Of a stretch of DNA of 64,000 nucleotides, positions 1 through 12,048 are shown piece by piece. Location of the stretch: contig NW_017962918.1 of assembly GCF_001661345.1 (NCBI RefSeq), positions 971,939-1,035,938 on the forward strand, given 5' to 3'. A program made the translations under genes and the position numbers. Below the pieces are notes generated by a model. The model saw nothing but the letters and a program-made list of their open reading frames with translations. It was not told the DNA's origin and ran no database searches. Source of the stretch: Ascoidea rubescens DSM 1968 (lineage: Eukaryota > Ascomycota > Saccharomycetes > Ascoideales > Ascoideaceae). The first letter of the stretch is position 1; each line of letters opens with the position of its first letter.

Positions 1-392
1 AGGTTGGAGGAGGCATTGCAGGAGTTGGAGAGGTTGAAGCAATAGGGGAGGGAGGGATAGATGGGCTTGCCGTGGGCGTTGGAGGAAAAGCCTGCGAGGA
101 GGGAGGACAAGCTGGGCCGACGGTGCTGCTGGAGCAGGAGAAGGAGCACCACAAAGAGCCGGAGCATCTGGTTGGCCAACGCATTGGTCTGGGCCCGGAA
201 CAGCCTCTTGTTCCTCACCGAGAGCTGCTGCGCGAGAGGCAACAAAGAGAGCGCCATCTCAAAGCTGAAGGCGTCACCCACAAAGGCCTGGCTGGCCCTG
301 CTACTGAGGTCCACGACGAACAAGAGCTTGCTGCCGCACGCAAGAGCCTCCACGTGCCGACACGCTGTCTGTGCTGCGTCTGCGTCCGCCAT
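1..392 (-). CDS. 5' part of an unknown gene running off the left edge, possibly a DUF3844/Vps3844-type ER protein
   Basis: Read on the minus strand, the frame is open from an ATG at 392-390 to the window edge, giving about 130 codons with no stop. The next stop upstream lies well beyond that ATG and there is no other in-frame ATG. The translation has helical, hydrophobic stretches (a Leu/Val run near residues 78-90). It ends in a Cys-containing stretch, PSLPYCFNLSNSC then NASSN, that leads off the edge. The spacing (P-x-C-[YF], six residues, Cys, then an Asn/Ser-rich stretch where another Cys would be due) resembles the start of the cysteine-rich domain of the fungal DUF3844/Vps3844 family. 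That match is from memory and rests on few residues. The gene is divergent from the Rho GEF gene, with about 308 bp between the starts. GC content is much higher than in the other genes of the window. An open frame in GC-rich DNA could also arise by chance. Confidence 0.5.
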   Translation of the reverse strand, partial: MADADAAQTACRHVEALACGSKLLFVVDLSSRASQAFVGDAFSFEMALSLLPLAQQLSVRNKRLFRAQTNALANQMLRLFVVLLLLLQQHRRPSLSSLLAGFSSNAHGKPIYPSLPYCFNLSNSCNASSN

Positions 393-700
393 TGGTGCTG
401 TGTGTGCTGCGTGTGTTGTGTGTGCTGCCGAGCGTCTTGTCTTGTTCCCTCGCGCTGGTTCTTCCTGTCCCGTCCCGTCCCGCTGGCGCGTGCGCGTGCG
501 ATGCAGCTCCGCCCTGGTGGTTCGCAATGCTTGTTACTGTTTATCACCATCTTCACCAGCACCACCTTCACCTCCTCCATCTTCGCTCTTCCTCCTGCTG
601 TCCCTCGCCTGCTTTCTGCTCTTTTTTGGCCCATATCCATGCCTCTCGTTTCCCTTTTCCCTGCTTTCTCTGCTCTTTCCTCTTCTACCTGAAATCAGAA
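393..700. promoter_or_regulatory. Divergent intergenic region, GC-rich then pyrimidine-rich
   Basis: This 308 bp stretch separates the left-edge minus-strand gene from the Rho GEF gene. It holds imperfect GTGTGCTG-type repeats near 394-430 and an alternating GCGCGTGCGCGTGCG run near 485-500. From about 540 to 690 there is a long C/T-rich tract on the plus strand, just before the GEF start. An open frame continues upstream of the GEF ATG (from 371), but its translation is Leu/Cys/Pro/Arg-rich and looks non-coding. No TATA box is obvious. Confidence 0.5.
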
Positions 701-2400
701 ATGTCTTACAACCAAGGCTCAAACCACAACTACTCTCTCTACAAAAGAAACAGCTCCTACACCTACAGCTCCACCAGCTCCACCGGCTCCACCAACATCA
801 ACACCTTCGCCAACATCTCCAACGTAAATCTCCCCTTCCCCTACCACAATCCCTCCAACTCGAATAACCCAAACTACGAAAAGCCTCCTCCACCTCTTCC
901 TCCACCAAAGCCTCTAAAACCTAATAACACTGCTCCAAATCCTGCCTACATCAACTACAACAGCTACAACTATCTTAAAAAGAAAACTCTACTCAACAAC
1001 AACACACAAAATAACGTATACTCAAACCAACCTATCCCTTTGCCTCATCCAAACCAATTGAACCCTCCGATTATTCCAGTCGACCCAATAAATACATATC
1101 ACAATAACATATCTCCTTTCGATAACGACTATAATAACAACACCTATAATGCTTATAATAACAACAATACCTATAACAGTAGCAACAATTTTAACTACAT
1201 TGAAGACTACGCTAAATTTCAAAACGATTTTATAAACGAATATAATAATGAATATAATGAATACTATAACGAATTTAATAATAACAATAACAATAACAAT
1301 GATAATAATAATTATTTTAATAACAATAACAATGTTATTAATAACAACATTAATAATATAAATAATAAACCTTTAGGTCCAAGAGATCCTCCCCCAATTC
1401 CTCTTCCAATTCCATCAATGTCAATCTACAATAACACTAATAATAACAATAACACTAATAATAACATTAATAATAATATTAACGATAATCCATTATCAAT
1501 CCCTCCTCATATAATATCTTATCCTTCTTTATTCCAAGATCAACCCCAAATCCAACCTGCAATCCAACCTGCAATCCAACCTGCAATCCAACCCCAAATT
1601 ACTGTCGATAACACTACTATTACCACTACCACTACTACTAACATCAATGCTACTAATATTGATGATGACCCTCTATATGACTCAGATTACAAAGAATCTT
1701 ATATTTCAAACGAAATTAAAAAACAATGCCAAATATTAGAAAAATTGAGTGAAAACTTACCACCCCCAAATCTAAACTCGGACTTCAATTCATTAAACAT
1801 TGATATCAATCCACAAAATAATAATAATACACTAACCAATCAAAACACCAGTCAAAACACCAGTCAAAATACCAATCAAAACAATAATCAAAACAATAAT
1901 CAAAATAATGACAACTCTCATGACGTCTTTCAAAATTATTACTCTCCCCAAAATCAACCCCAGTATCAAATAAACTTCAAAAACGATATCACCATTACAA
2001 ACCCCTTCAACACCACCGATGATTACAATAACTTTACAAACTACAATAACACCGACAACGATGACAACACAATGGAAACCTTTATTCGTCAATCAATGTA
2101 CGATGATATACTAGATGTCTATAAAATATCCAATTCTAATTCAATTCACGACCAAGATCAAATCGAAACTCAAATTGAAAACCAAAACAACATCCTACAA
2201 AAAAAAGATAGCCTACCTGATTCTTACACCCAAGTCTCCGATAATACAAAAAATAACCCCTTTATTCAAAACAAAAAATCATCCGCCGATAAACAATTAA
2301 TCAATGATAGTTTAGACGACATTGAATCTCCTCTAAACAATAACTCCATCTTTAGCCCAATTACAAGAAATAACACAGAAATCACAGAAATAACTAACTT

Positions 2401-2438
<38 letters not shown>

Positions 2439-5400
2439 ACAACAACAAGGTCATTAATAACCCGTTTTTTATCAACACAAATATACTAAACAAATCAGAC
2501 AGTATAGAATCCTTTTCTTCCTCAAAATTCTCTCAACCAGATTCTCCTAAACAAATCGTCCTATTTGATCCACAAAAATCTTTACCTGAATCCCCTGTCA
2601 AACCTATACTCTTTTTCGATCCAGAGGAAAAAATATTGCCGGCTCCTCCAAGTCTTGATCTACCAACCTTACCCTTTTCTGCATCTTCACTTTTATCTTC
2701 TCAATTGAAAAAATGCATCGATATTTGGTCACTCTCTGCTCTATTCAACTGGGCTAAAAATTTAACAATTTGGTCTCAAGGTTCTTTAATCCCCAAATCA
2801 GAATTAATCAAATCATTCAACATGCTAATATCCACTAGATATCCAAAACTAAAACTGTCCATTATCGAAAGAAACGTCGATACCATAATCCAAAACCTTG
2901 AAAATAATATGGCAATTATTTATGAAGACTCGGGTAGAAATCAAGATGATCCAAATGTCTTCTTTAATCATGATATTTATCTCAACGGCGTCTTGCCTGA
3001 AATAACCTCCTGCTACTCTAATACTTCAAATCACAGAAAATCAAATAGTAATAGCACAATATTGAAAAAAAGTATCTGCTATTGTCTCTTGTGTCCAAGA
3101 GATTGTCACAAGAGATCCTCGACTCATTTCCAAATTGCAAACACACCTTCCAAAAAATCTATTGCAAATACTGGAATTGGCAGAACTTCTTCTATTAAAA
3201 CGAACTTTTCCAAAACAGAATCATCAAGTAGTTCCTCAATCAGAACAAGCATAGATAGCGTTTTAAGTAAAATAAGCTCTTTAGAAAACTTTGAAACGCT
3301 GTTGGGTTCTGATTGGGTTAGTCACTGGAAAATATCAGCAGAAGAATTAAATGAGATCGATCGAAATACTCAAGAAAAGCAATCTCATATTTTTGATCTA
3401 ATTAAAAATGAACAAAAATTAGTTCTTCATGGAAAAATTTTAATCGAGGTATTTGGCAAGAGCTTTCTAAAAAAGAATCCACCATTGATACCATCAACTC
3501 AAAAATTTTATCAAGACGCATTTTTAACCGTTGAAGAAATAATTAGAACTCACCAAATGTATTTATTAGAACCTTTACTTAATAAATTAAATGCCCAAGG
3601 CAAATATATATCAGGAATCGCTGAATTTTATATTCCATGGGTGACAAAGGCTCTCATTCCATATTTAAAATATTGCGATAAAATGGTCGGTGTAAGAGAA
3701 TTAATCGCTTATGAAACAAAAGTAAGAAAAGAATCAAAATTTGCAGAATGGTTGAATGAATGTGATAGAGATCCCAGAGTCGTTAAAGCTGGAGTGGCCT
3801 CTGATAGGTTGTTTTTAAATCGATTTATTTCCCACGTTATGCAACTTCCATTAACTTTAGGTGCTATTCAGAAGAAGACTTCGCCAACTGATCCTGAATA
3901 TAGAAATTTATCTAAAACAATTAAAGCTGTTAAAAAGTTATCATCGAAAATTGATTCGATGCAAGACTGTGCAGCTAAAACAAGAGCTATAAGAAATGTA
4001 GCATCTCAATTGATTTGGAAAAATGGCTGTGAAGTTAACATGGAATGGAATTCTCCAGAAAGATTACTTTTTAAAAGGGGTAATGTTTCCAAAAAAAGAG
4101 ACATGTGGCTAGATTCTTCCTCTCACTTGGTTTTAATGGATAATTACTTGCTAATGACAGAGGAAATCAGGGAAACTGCAGAAATTAAGCGCTACAAAGT
4201 ATCAGAAAGACCAATTCCAATTGAATTTTTACTTATACAGATTAGTTTATTAGACAGAAGAACCACAACTCAGCCGGGACAGTTGATGAATGGGTCAATT
4301 TCTCAAGATGAACCAATTACTTATGCATTTAAAGTTTCATATGCTGGAAAAACAGATTCTTATACTTTTTACACGAATACGGATGTAGAAAGAAAAGAGT
4401 GGTTGAAAATCATTGGAGAAGCTCAAGCAAGCCATAGAGAAAGAATCAAGTGCAATGAACCATTTAAATTAAAAATTTTATCAGATGCTGCTTTTGCGTA
4501 TGAAAAGGAGAATTTTCCTCGTAAATTACCAATTTGTTCTAAAGGATCAGGAATTGAAATTGCTTTGCAGGAAACAGCTGAAAAATTCCCCGGTAAAATC
4601 CCAAGACCATTGATGTATAGTTCAGTTTTAAGCTCTACTAGTTTTACTTATCAAGATATTGAATATTTGTTGGTAGGGTTAGATTATGGGGTCTATATGG
4701 CTCAAAGTGGTGAAGTTCGAAACTGGAAAAGAGTATTGGAATTAAAGTCTATTTCTCAAATGTGTGTCTTGGAACAATTTAACGTTTTGGTTTTATTGTC
4801 TGATAAGATTTTACAATATTATAAAATCGAAAATATTATCCCTGTTTTTAAAGGAACTCGAACCAAAACAATTGGACAAAAGTTGTCCAAGCAAGATGTT
4901 TTATTTTTTAAAGTTGGTGAACAAAAGGGCTCTACATTATTGTTTTACTCAAAACAAAAGGTTTCTAGTTCGGGATGCTACTTTAAAGTTGTTATTCCTA
5001 AGCTAGAAGAAGCGACAGGAAAGTTTGAATATTTCGAGGAACACAAAAAATTTAATATTCAAGCAGACTGTTCTGGATTGACAATATTTAGAAACACCTT
5101 TGCGATACATACAGCGAAAGGATTCGAGGTTTTGTCACTATCGATGTTGCAAGCCCAGTCAATTCCAATATTATCTGAGCCAAGTACAGTACAAAAGAAG
5201 AACGTTTTTTCTAGTCTTGCCTTAATTAGAAAGAAACTTTCAAGTGCCAGCTGCAGGCCAATGGGGATTTTTAAAATCAACGAAATGAAAGAGCTATTGC
5301 TTGTTTATAACGAATTTGCTTTAATATGCAGTAACCATGGTGTTTTATCTAGAATTAGCTTGATTCCTTTTACTTTTAGGTGCAAAGGTGTTGCCTTCCA

Positions 5401-5638
5401 GGATGATTTTTTGGTTTTGGTTTCTCCAGACGTGATTGAGGTTTACAGAATAGACAAACATTCTTGCATGTTGAATTATATTCCCAAACCAGTGCAAGTG
5501 ATTACTGGCAAGAGAGTTGTCTTACTAGATGCAACACCAGGAAAGATCAAGATCTGCATGATCCATCCTAGAAAAATTGGAAGAGAACTCATCATGGAAC
5601 TATCTCCCAATGGGTTCTATAAAAGTCCCCCAGAGTAA
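701..5638 (+). CDS. TUS1: Rho1 guanine nucleotide exchange factor (DH-PH-CNH), TUS1-like
   Basis: Predicted 1645 aa GEF that would load GTP on Rho1 at sites of polarised growth, feeding cell-wall integrity and cytokinesis signalling. Residues 1-640 are low-complexity, rich in Asn, Gln, Ser and Pro, with a 12-bp IQPA repeat near 1550-1595 and a QNTS/QNNN repeat near 1830-1910. A conserved block (IDIWSLSALFNWAKNL, about 665-765) precedes a DH domain (about 890-1105, with the RLFLNRFISHVMQLPL-type helix). Next come a PH domain (about 1120-1250) and a C-terminal CNH/citron domain (about 1285-1635). The order is that of the Rom2/Tus1 family; the pre-DH block reads more like Tus1 than a Rom1/2 DEP domain. 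I chose ATG 701 because the 110 codons upstream in frame look like leader sequence. The gene is longer than S. cerevisiae Tus1 (about 1300 aa) because of the Asn-rich N terminus. GEF identity is firm; TUS1 versus ROM2 is less so. Confidence 0.85.
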
Positions 5639-5982
5639 ATCTGGCGAAGCAGTGATTGTTGGTCGCCTTCTCTGTTACTATATGAATAGTTTTGTTTTTT
5701 TTTTTTTTTGTTTTTTATTTACTTTGTTTCCATATTTTGCTTTTTGCTTTCTTCTGTGCGATAGTTTTTTGATATTTCTTTTTGTATATGTTGTTTCTTT
5801 TCGAGACGCTACGTCTTATTGTATTTTTCGAGCTACATGTTGAATATATGAGGAATTAATAAAGAACAGTCCAAAAGCGGAGGTCTGGAAAAGGCGAGAG
5901 GGCTCCAAAGGTCTTTGAGCATCTTCTCCCCAACTCCAACTGTTCAGCCAACAGCAGCACCAGACTCACCAGACACATTTCG
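5639..5982. other. Intergenic region: 3' end of the Rho GEF gene and promoter of the bromodomain gene
   Basis: 344 bp between two plus-strand genes. A T-rich stretch with a T-run (about 5693-5710) follows the GEF stop and probably belongs to its 3' end. The last 100 bp before 5983 are more GC-rich with CA/CAG repeats and form the leader of the bromodomain gene. No hidden ORF or RNA gene is visible. Confidence 0.6.
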
Positions 5983-7050
5983 ATGGATTTCACAACTAAT
6001 ATTCACAGAGAACTCTGTGCCCAGATACTATACAACGAATTGACACAGCTCAAAGCAGCCAGAGAGAGCAATTCTACAACACAGAACAGTTTCACCTTGT
6101 CGATCACTGTATCAAAAATCGTTGATGCTTTGAGAAACCACCCTTTATTGAACAACTATCTCGACAAGTTCTGCTACGATTTTCTGGATTGTAGTGCTGG
6201 AGAGGATGTTTCTGCTCCTACAGCCTCTAATTCAACGACTTTGAACACCAGCTCAAGCGTTTTGCATGATAAAGAGTTATTGAAGTCATCGCCTACAATC
6301 ATAGATAACAATTATGTTCTTGAAATTATTATGCAAAATTTTCAATCCTTTTATCTCAAACAAATGAAAAACCAAGACGATTCGCTAAAATTAAGCAACA
6401 ATTATAATCAAAATTTAACTTTGAGCTCCAGCCAATCTCTTCAAAATAGCAGCCAGTTACAAAATTCAAATTTGATTCAATCTACAGGCGTGAACGATAA
6501 TACTCGTTATCAGCTTTTTGAAATCAAAACTGAGAATAATGGTGATAATAAGAATTCGATTTTGTTGACCTTAATTGATCCTGTTGACACAAAATTAAAT
6601 TTTTTGAAAAATTTGACTTATCACCTTAATAATATGACAAAAAAAATATTAATTAAAGATATAGGAAACTTGGAATCTACTTACAGATCGTATGAAAATG
6701 AGATAAATTCAATTGAAAATGGAAAGTTTAATAGAGAACAATTAATTAAAGAATGCAAAGATTTGGATTTAATCAACGAAATTAAAAAAGAACTGGATAA
6801 TAAAAGGAAGTCTTTAATTGAAAATGAAAGTATAAGAGCAGGGTTAAACATTGAGAATAAGGACCAGAATAAAAAAGATAACATTAGTATTACTAGTAAT
6901 AGTAATAGTAATAGTAATAGTAATAGTAATAGTAATAACGATAACGATAACGATGATGATAATGATAATACTAACACTGCTACTAGTAATGATATTGATA
7001 ATACTACTACTACTACTACTACTACTACTAACAATAATAATAACAATAAC

Positions 7051-7088
<38 letters not shown>

Positions 7089-9177
7089 TAATAATAACAC
7101 TAATAATGATAACGAGATTAATAAAAACAATTCAAATATAGTTAAATCAGACAATGAAATACAAATACAAATAGAAAAAAATACACAAATTCTGTCAGAC
7201 AGTCTCGTATCAAATGCAAAAGAACTGTTTAATGCAATAGTTGAAGACGATAAACGAAAAAGAACTTCAAATGTTTCAAATGTTTCAGATGAAACAACAG
7301 ACGGTATTTCTACTACAAATTCGAATAAAGAAACTTTTAATAAAGAAGTTCCCAAATTACTGGTTGATGAAGAAAACCTATTGAACAAAAATTCAATCAA
7401 TAGTGTTGATAAAGAAAATGAGGGTAAAGAGAAGGTGGAGAATGGAAAAACTGATCAAGCTACTACTGTGAATGATCAAAATGCAATCGAAATGAAAGTT
7501 GATAGTGGTAATAGAAATTGTGATAGTGGTAATACTAAAATTAGTAATAAAAATATAGAATCTAGTAAAGTACAAGCCAATTCCAATTCCAATTCCAATA
7601 ATGATAATGATAATAAAATTATCGATAATATTGATGAAAAAAGGTTAGAAGATAAATCATTAGATAATGAAAAAAACGGTAATGAAGATGAGATGATTGA
7701 TGAAAAAGATGATAAAATTATTGAAGAGAATGGTATAGATGAAAAAATACAATTAAATAAGAAAATAGATATTGAAAGCGGAAAAAAGAATAAGCTAATT
7801 AAAGAAGATAAAAGTGATAAACAATTGGATGATAGAACTGAAATTGAGCAGGAAATGAGAAATCAAAACGATGAAAATAGTGAAGAGAGAAAAAGTAATG
7901 AAGATGATGAGAAATTGGAGATGGAAAATGAAGAAGATGAAGATAAATATAGCAATGATGAACACGAAGAAATCTATATATCAGCTAAAGAAGAAGGGGA
8001 AGGAGATGATCTGGATATGGAGAATAGAATGAAAGAGAAGAAAGTGGAAGAGAATAGAATTGAAGAGACAAAAGTGGAAGAAGAAAAAATGGAAGAAAAG
8101 AAAGAGATTTTTGTGGATGCGAGTATTGAAAAAGAAAAAAAAAAAGAGAAAGAAATTAAGGAAAATGAAGATAAAGAAGATAAGATGTTTGAAATTGATG
8201 TAATTGATGTGAATGATGAAAGTGATGAAAGTGAAAATGAAGAAGGGAATAAAGAAGGGAATAAAGAAAAAGATAAGTCAAGTAAAGAGACTAGAAAGAG
8301 TGCTAGAATCCGAAACAAACTGATGAAAGATATAAAGAATAGATTGGAAATAAAAGAAGAAGAAAATGGGGAAGAAAACGAGGAAATAGATGTTCTGGAT
8401 GATGATATAAAGATGATAGAAATAGATTCTGGAGAAGAGGAGAATGAGGATTCTATTGCAAATTTAAGTTCAAGTGCAAGTTCTCAGGAACATGATGAAG
8501 AATTACGAAAAGAAAAAAAAGGGAAAGAAGAAAAAGGGAAAAAAGAAAAAGAGAAAAGCGATTTTGAGGAAAAGAAAGGAGGTGAAGTGGAAAAATCACA
8601 AGAACCAAAGGAGAAGTTTGAAGAAAAATTGGCAATCAGAATTGGAGACGACAGCGATAGTGAAAGAGAGTTTGAGGAAGAAGGTGAAGAAGAAAATGAG
8701 AAATACAGTAAAAGAAAGTTGAGGTCTAGTGGAGAACGAGGACTGACACCAATTACGAGATCTAAGAAAAGGAAATTGTCACCAACACCTGGAGAGGAAC
8801 ATGGAAGCAACTATGTTGGAAGCGCACAACATAAGAAGTTTATCTCTGTTTCCAATACATTATTATCAAATATTTCATCAATGAAATTTGCGTCTACGTT
8901 TTTGCAACCAGTTAATGAAAATGATGCTCTTAATTACTACTCCTTGGTATACGAGCCGAGAGATTTAAAAACCATCAAACAAATGATTAAAGATGGGAGA
9001 ATAACCAATTCGAGAGAGTTGGAAAGAGAAATTTTGTTGATGTTTTCCAATGCAATAATGTACAATAAAAGCAATAGCGATGTTTACCAGTGGGCCAAGG
9101 AGATGCAGCGAGAGACAGATGTTTTAATAAGCTTATTCAAAGAAGCAGAAAGAGGAGCCAAAAGCAGCGAAAAATAG
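5983..9177 (+). CDS. Bromodomain protein, BRD8/Bdc1-like (putative NuA4 subunit)
   Basis: Predicted 1064 aa nuclear protein. The only folded domain I recognise is a C-terminal bromodomain (about 950-1058). It has the FLQPV shelf, a PRDL motif where PMDL is usual, the LMFSNAIMYN helix with the acetyl-lysine-contacting Asn at about 1028, and a VYQWAKEMQ final helix. The pattern is closest to human BRD8 and fission yeast Bdc1, a NuA4 acetyltransferase subunit, rather than to Bdf1, which has two bromodomains and an ET domain. Residues 1-65 form a separate helical segment. The middle is low-complexity: SN repeats near 6895-6940, a Thr run and a poly-Asn run near 7005-7095, then a long Lys/Glu-rich charged region to about residue 930. 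To my knowledge S. cerevisiae has no clear BRD8 homologue. NuA4 membership is inferred from family resemblance only. Confidence 0.8.
6895..7095 (+). repeat. Trinucleotide and hexanucleotide coding microsatellites in the bromodomain gene
   Basis: Consecutive simple repeats inside the reading frame: AGTAAT repeats (Ser-Asn), then ACT repeats (Thr run), then AAT/AAC repeats (Asn run). They keep the frame and encode a disordered linker. Length variation between strains is expected. Confidence 0.85.
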
Positions 9178-10164
9178 CAGACAGCCTATTGGCTGCTCGC
9201 TAGCAGCTAGTTTAATGGGCAATGAAGAAATCAGTTTGTTAAGTTGACAAACTTGGTGGTTAAAATTTGGCAGCCAGAAATCAGAAAGCAGCGTTTCATT
9301 TGAATGGCAGTCTTGAGACTGTATGTTGAGGCTAGAGTTTTGGAATTTGAACTTTAGATAAATACTGAGATATCAGTTTTGTGGGCAGCTTTGGAAACTG
9401 CTACTCGCCCGATTTGACTGTCAAATAGGCCAAATTCCCCAATAATTGTTTTGTACCTGCAATAACGGACTAGCAGGGGTTGGCATTTGCAAATACCGAT
9501 AAAAGACATGTAAAAGCCGAGCGTAGTGGAGGAAAGGCAGAGAAAAGGCGTTCTTGTCACACGCCACCTTCCCGATGGGGATAGATGGAGCAGAGGTCTA
9601 GAACAAGGGTCTAGAACAGTCTATTGTCGCTGTCTTGAGCAGGTGTCCCAATCTGGAAATGACCGGCACAAGGCATCGAGGGTGTTCGTGTTTGGATTCG
9701 CGCGCAAAAGTCCAGCCAGCGCCGAAGCTCAATACAGGCTTTGGACTTAGCGACCACCGCTGCGGTTGCATGCGCAGGCTTCGCAAGCGTGCGACAAGCG
9801 CTTTTCCCGAACCAAGAGCAGTTGTGCGCTATTTGTGCGCTGTCCGCTGTGTTTTGTGTGCAATTTGTGTGCGTTTGCGGCTGTTTCCGGTGTTCGGGAT
9901 GGATTGCTAGCGCTGTCTGGAAGTAAATTAGGTTTCAAGACTAAATTGCTTATCAGATTTGTTCTGACCAAGTTTGTGCAAATCTCAATGATAAACCATA
10001 TAAAATAAGTCCATTTTCCTTTGAAGTACCACGAATTCTCTTCAACTTGCAACTTTTTCACCAATATAAGAGTCCTCTCTTCTTCCAGTGTTTCTTCTTC
10101 CCAGTTCATCTCACAGTTGCCTCTGCTTCCTCCACTCCTCTATTACAGCGCCAGAAGCGCCAGA
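9178..10164. promoter_or_regulatory. Long promoter region of the 397-aa Asn-rich gene, with a GC-rich block and TATA box
   Basis: 987 bp without a supported gene. An inverted CCAAT (CTATTGG) lies at about 9185. From about 9530 to 9910 the DNA is clearly more GC-rich than the flanking genes. This block carries GCTGCGGTTGC near 9759, two TTGTGCGCT copies near 9829-9848 and TGCAATTTGTGTGCG near 9859. A TATA-like CATATAAAAT near 9997 sits about 165 bp before the chosen ATG, a normal yeast distance. Small open frames here look like chance. Confidence 0.5.
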
Positions 10165-11358
10165 ATGCCTGAGCCTATGTTAACCGCCGACACAACTCTT
10201 CCTCAATTCATCCTCAGCGACACCAATAACAACAATCCCATTGAAAACGATGAAAACGATGTCCTCTTCAACGAGCTCTTTGGCTCTTCCTACAAAAACA
10301 AGCTAAAGCTCTCCAAGTCACTCAAGCTCTCAAACAAGCCCAACCAAAATGACAGCCAAATTCAAAGATCCCACTCTCTCGCAATCAACAACAAATCAAA
10401 TCTTAACTCCTCCAATTTTTTGCTACCCAAAATCTCAAATGTTAACGAAAACTTAAATAACTCCAATCTCCAGAACTACGATTGCTATTCCAGTCTCAAC
10501 AACGAAAACATCGATCTAATCAACGAAATTGATGACGATAATGAAAGCATAAACGATTTCTTGCAATTCCAAATCAATGAGCTTGCCAAATTTAAATACA
10601 GGCCCCCAAACTATTCCCCTTTGCTTTCCTTCTCTAACCAAAATTTAAGCTCAACTAACCTTAACAATAGCAACAATAACAACAACAACAACAACATATC
10701 AAATAATCTAACTAACAATCTTGATATAAAAAACGTCCACATAATTAACAACAATAATAACACCATCACTCAAAAGTCGAAATTCACTTATAATAATAAT
10801 ATTCAAAAAAAACTATTTAATAAAATCAGTAAAAAAAATGATATTACCAACACTCATCCTCTATCACTAAACACAAACATGCTCAATAACCTCAACATCA
10901 CCCCAAATGCTATCGAAAAACCAAAATTACCAAAAGTATTAACTGAAACTGCTTTACTCCAATACATTCATAAACTTAACAACTACCAATCTCAAAAATC
11001 ATTATCTCCCTTAATCTTTCACAATAAAAGCAACCCATCCTCTCCAATCACCAACAATCTATCTCAAAACTTTCACAATAATCCTCATCAATTTTTCCTT
11101 AAAATCAATCACTCAACTTCTGATTTTTCAGCTTCCTCAAATTTAATCTCAAATAAATTCACTGCCAATAATATCATTAATGATGATGCTACTTCCCTAT
11201 CAACTTTTTCTTCTTTAAATTCTCCGGTCTCTTCCTCTTTTAAAAATAAAAGAAAAAATTCTTTTAAATCAAAATTCCAAAATAACCATTTTTTCTCAAG
11301 TTTAAAAAGAAAATTATCCATAAAAAACATCAGCAACACTAATCTTAATACTGTTTAA
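10165..11358 (+). CDS. Unknown Asn/Ser-rich protein
   Basis: Predicted 397 aa, from ATG 10165; the in-frame codons upstream begin only with TTG and lie in the leader. I do not recognise a domain. The protein is rich in Asn, Ser and Leu, with Asn runs near residues 170-180 and 195-205. There is an acidic stretch near residues 35-45 (NDENDVLFNELFGSS), a more conserved-looking helix with LPKVLTETALLQYIHKLNN near 255, and a basic C terminus (FKNKRKNSFKSKF and SLKRKLSIKN). Basic Ser-containing motifs near the end could be kinase or nuclear-import sites, but this is a guess. The long upstream region and disordered composition suit a regulatory protein. It lies head to tail with the bromodomain gene and convergent with the minus-strand gene that ends at 12049. 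Confidence 0.75.
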   Translation: MPEPMLTADTTLPQFILSDTNNNNPIENDENDVLFNELFGSSYKNKLKLSKSLKLSNKPNQNDSQIQRSHSLAINNKSNLNSSNFLLPKISNVNENLNNSNLQNYDCYSSLNNENIDLINEIDDDNESINDFLQFQINELAKFKYRPPNYSPLLSFSNQNLSSTNLNNSNNNNNNNNISNNLTNNLDIKNVHIINNNNNTITQKSKFTYNNNIQKKLFNKISKKNDITNTHPLSLNTNMLNNLNITPNAIEKPKLPKVLTETALLQYIHKLNNYQSQKSLSPLIFHNKSNPSSPITNNLSQNFHNNPHQFFLKINHSTSDFSASSNLISNKFTANNIINDDATSLSTFSSLNSPVSSSFKNKRKNSFKSKFQNNHFFSSLKRKLSIKNISNTNLNTV

Positions 11359-12048
11359 TAACATTAATAATACCAATAATATTAATAATACCCTTGGTTT
11401 TCCATCCAGCTATTTACTCTTATCCTCACTTTTTGTTCTCAATGTACATTACAATCATATCCATTTTATATCTTATATTTTATTTACCTCTCCTTTCACT
11501 TTGCTATTGAACTATTGTTATTTACTTATTACATTATCAATTTATCATTCTCTTCTTTCTTTCTTACTCTCTCTTACTCTTTCTCACTCTCTCTTACTTT
11601 CTCTTACTTTCTCTTTTTGTTTTTTTGTTTTTTTTATCTTAGGTCTTAATTACTTATTCTTACTGTTGTTGTATTTATTATTTGTACATTACTTATCTGC
11701 TCTACGTTGGGTTATTTGCTTCTCAAGTGTTTGGTGTTTACAATTGGCTTTGTTTTCATTAATATCTATGTTCTCTCTCTCTCTCTTTTTTTTTTTTTTT
11801 TTTTTCCATATATATAGATATTTTATTAATTATATTTTATTATTTCAACTAAATAAACAAAACGTAATTAAAATAATTAAAATAATTAAAATTAAATAAT
11901 TTTAAGATAAATACCAGCATTGATTCAAAAAACAATAATTATATAATCACATAATTTATATTAATTTTCAAAATTCAACAAGGAATAATAATAATAATAA
12001 AAACAGGCATAAAATAAAAAATCGCTTCAAAATTACATCTTTCACAAG
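11359..12048. terminator. Convergent 3' region, AT-rich with T-run
   Basis: 690 bp between the 3' ends of the Asn-rich gene and the minus-strand gene that ends at 12049. It is strongly T-rich on the plus strand, with a CTCTCT repeat followed by a T-run of about 20 near 11770-11805, then an A/AT-rich part toward 12048. This is typical of paired yeast terminators and poly(A) sites. I see no RNA gene. The open frames are Leu/Phe-rich products of the T-richness. Confidence 0.55.

Noticed and set aside
371-700. N-terminal extension of the Rho GEF frame
   Set aside because: The frame is open but its translation is Leu/Cys/Pro/Arg-rich, it lies in a GC- and pyrimidine-rich divergent promoter, and ATG 701 gives a normal Asn/Ser-rich N terminus.
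6681-7400. Minus-strand ORF opposite the bromodomain gene
   Set aside because: It is the antisense shadow of AGT/ACT/AAT repeats and gives Leu/Ser/Val runs only.
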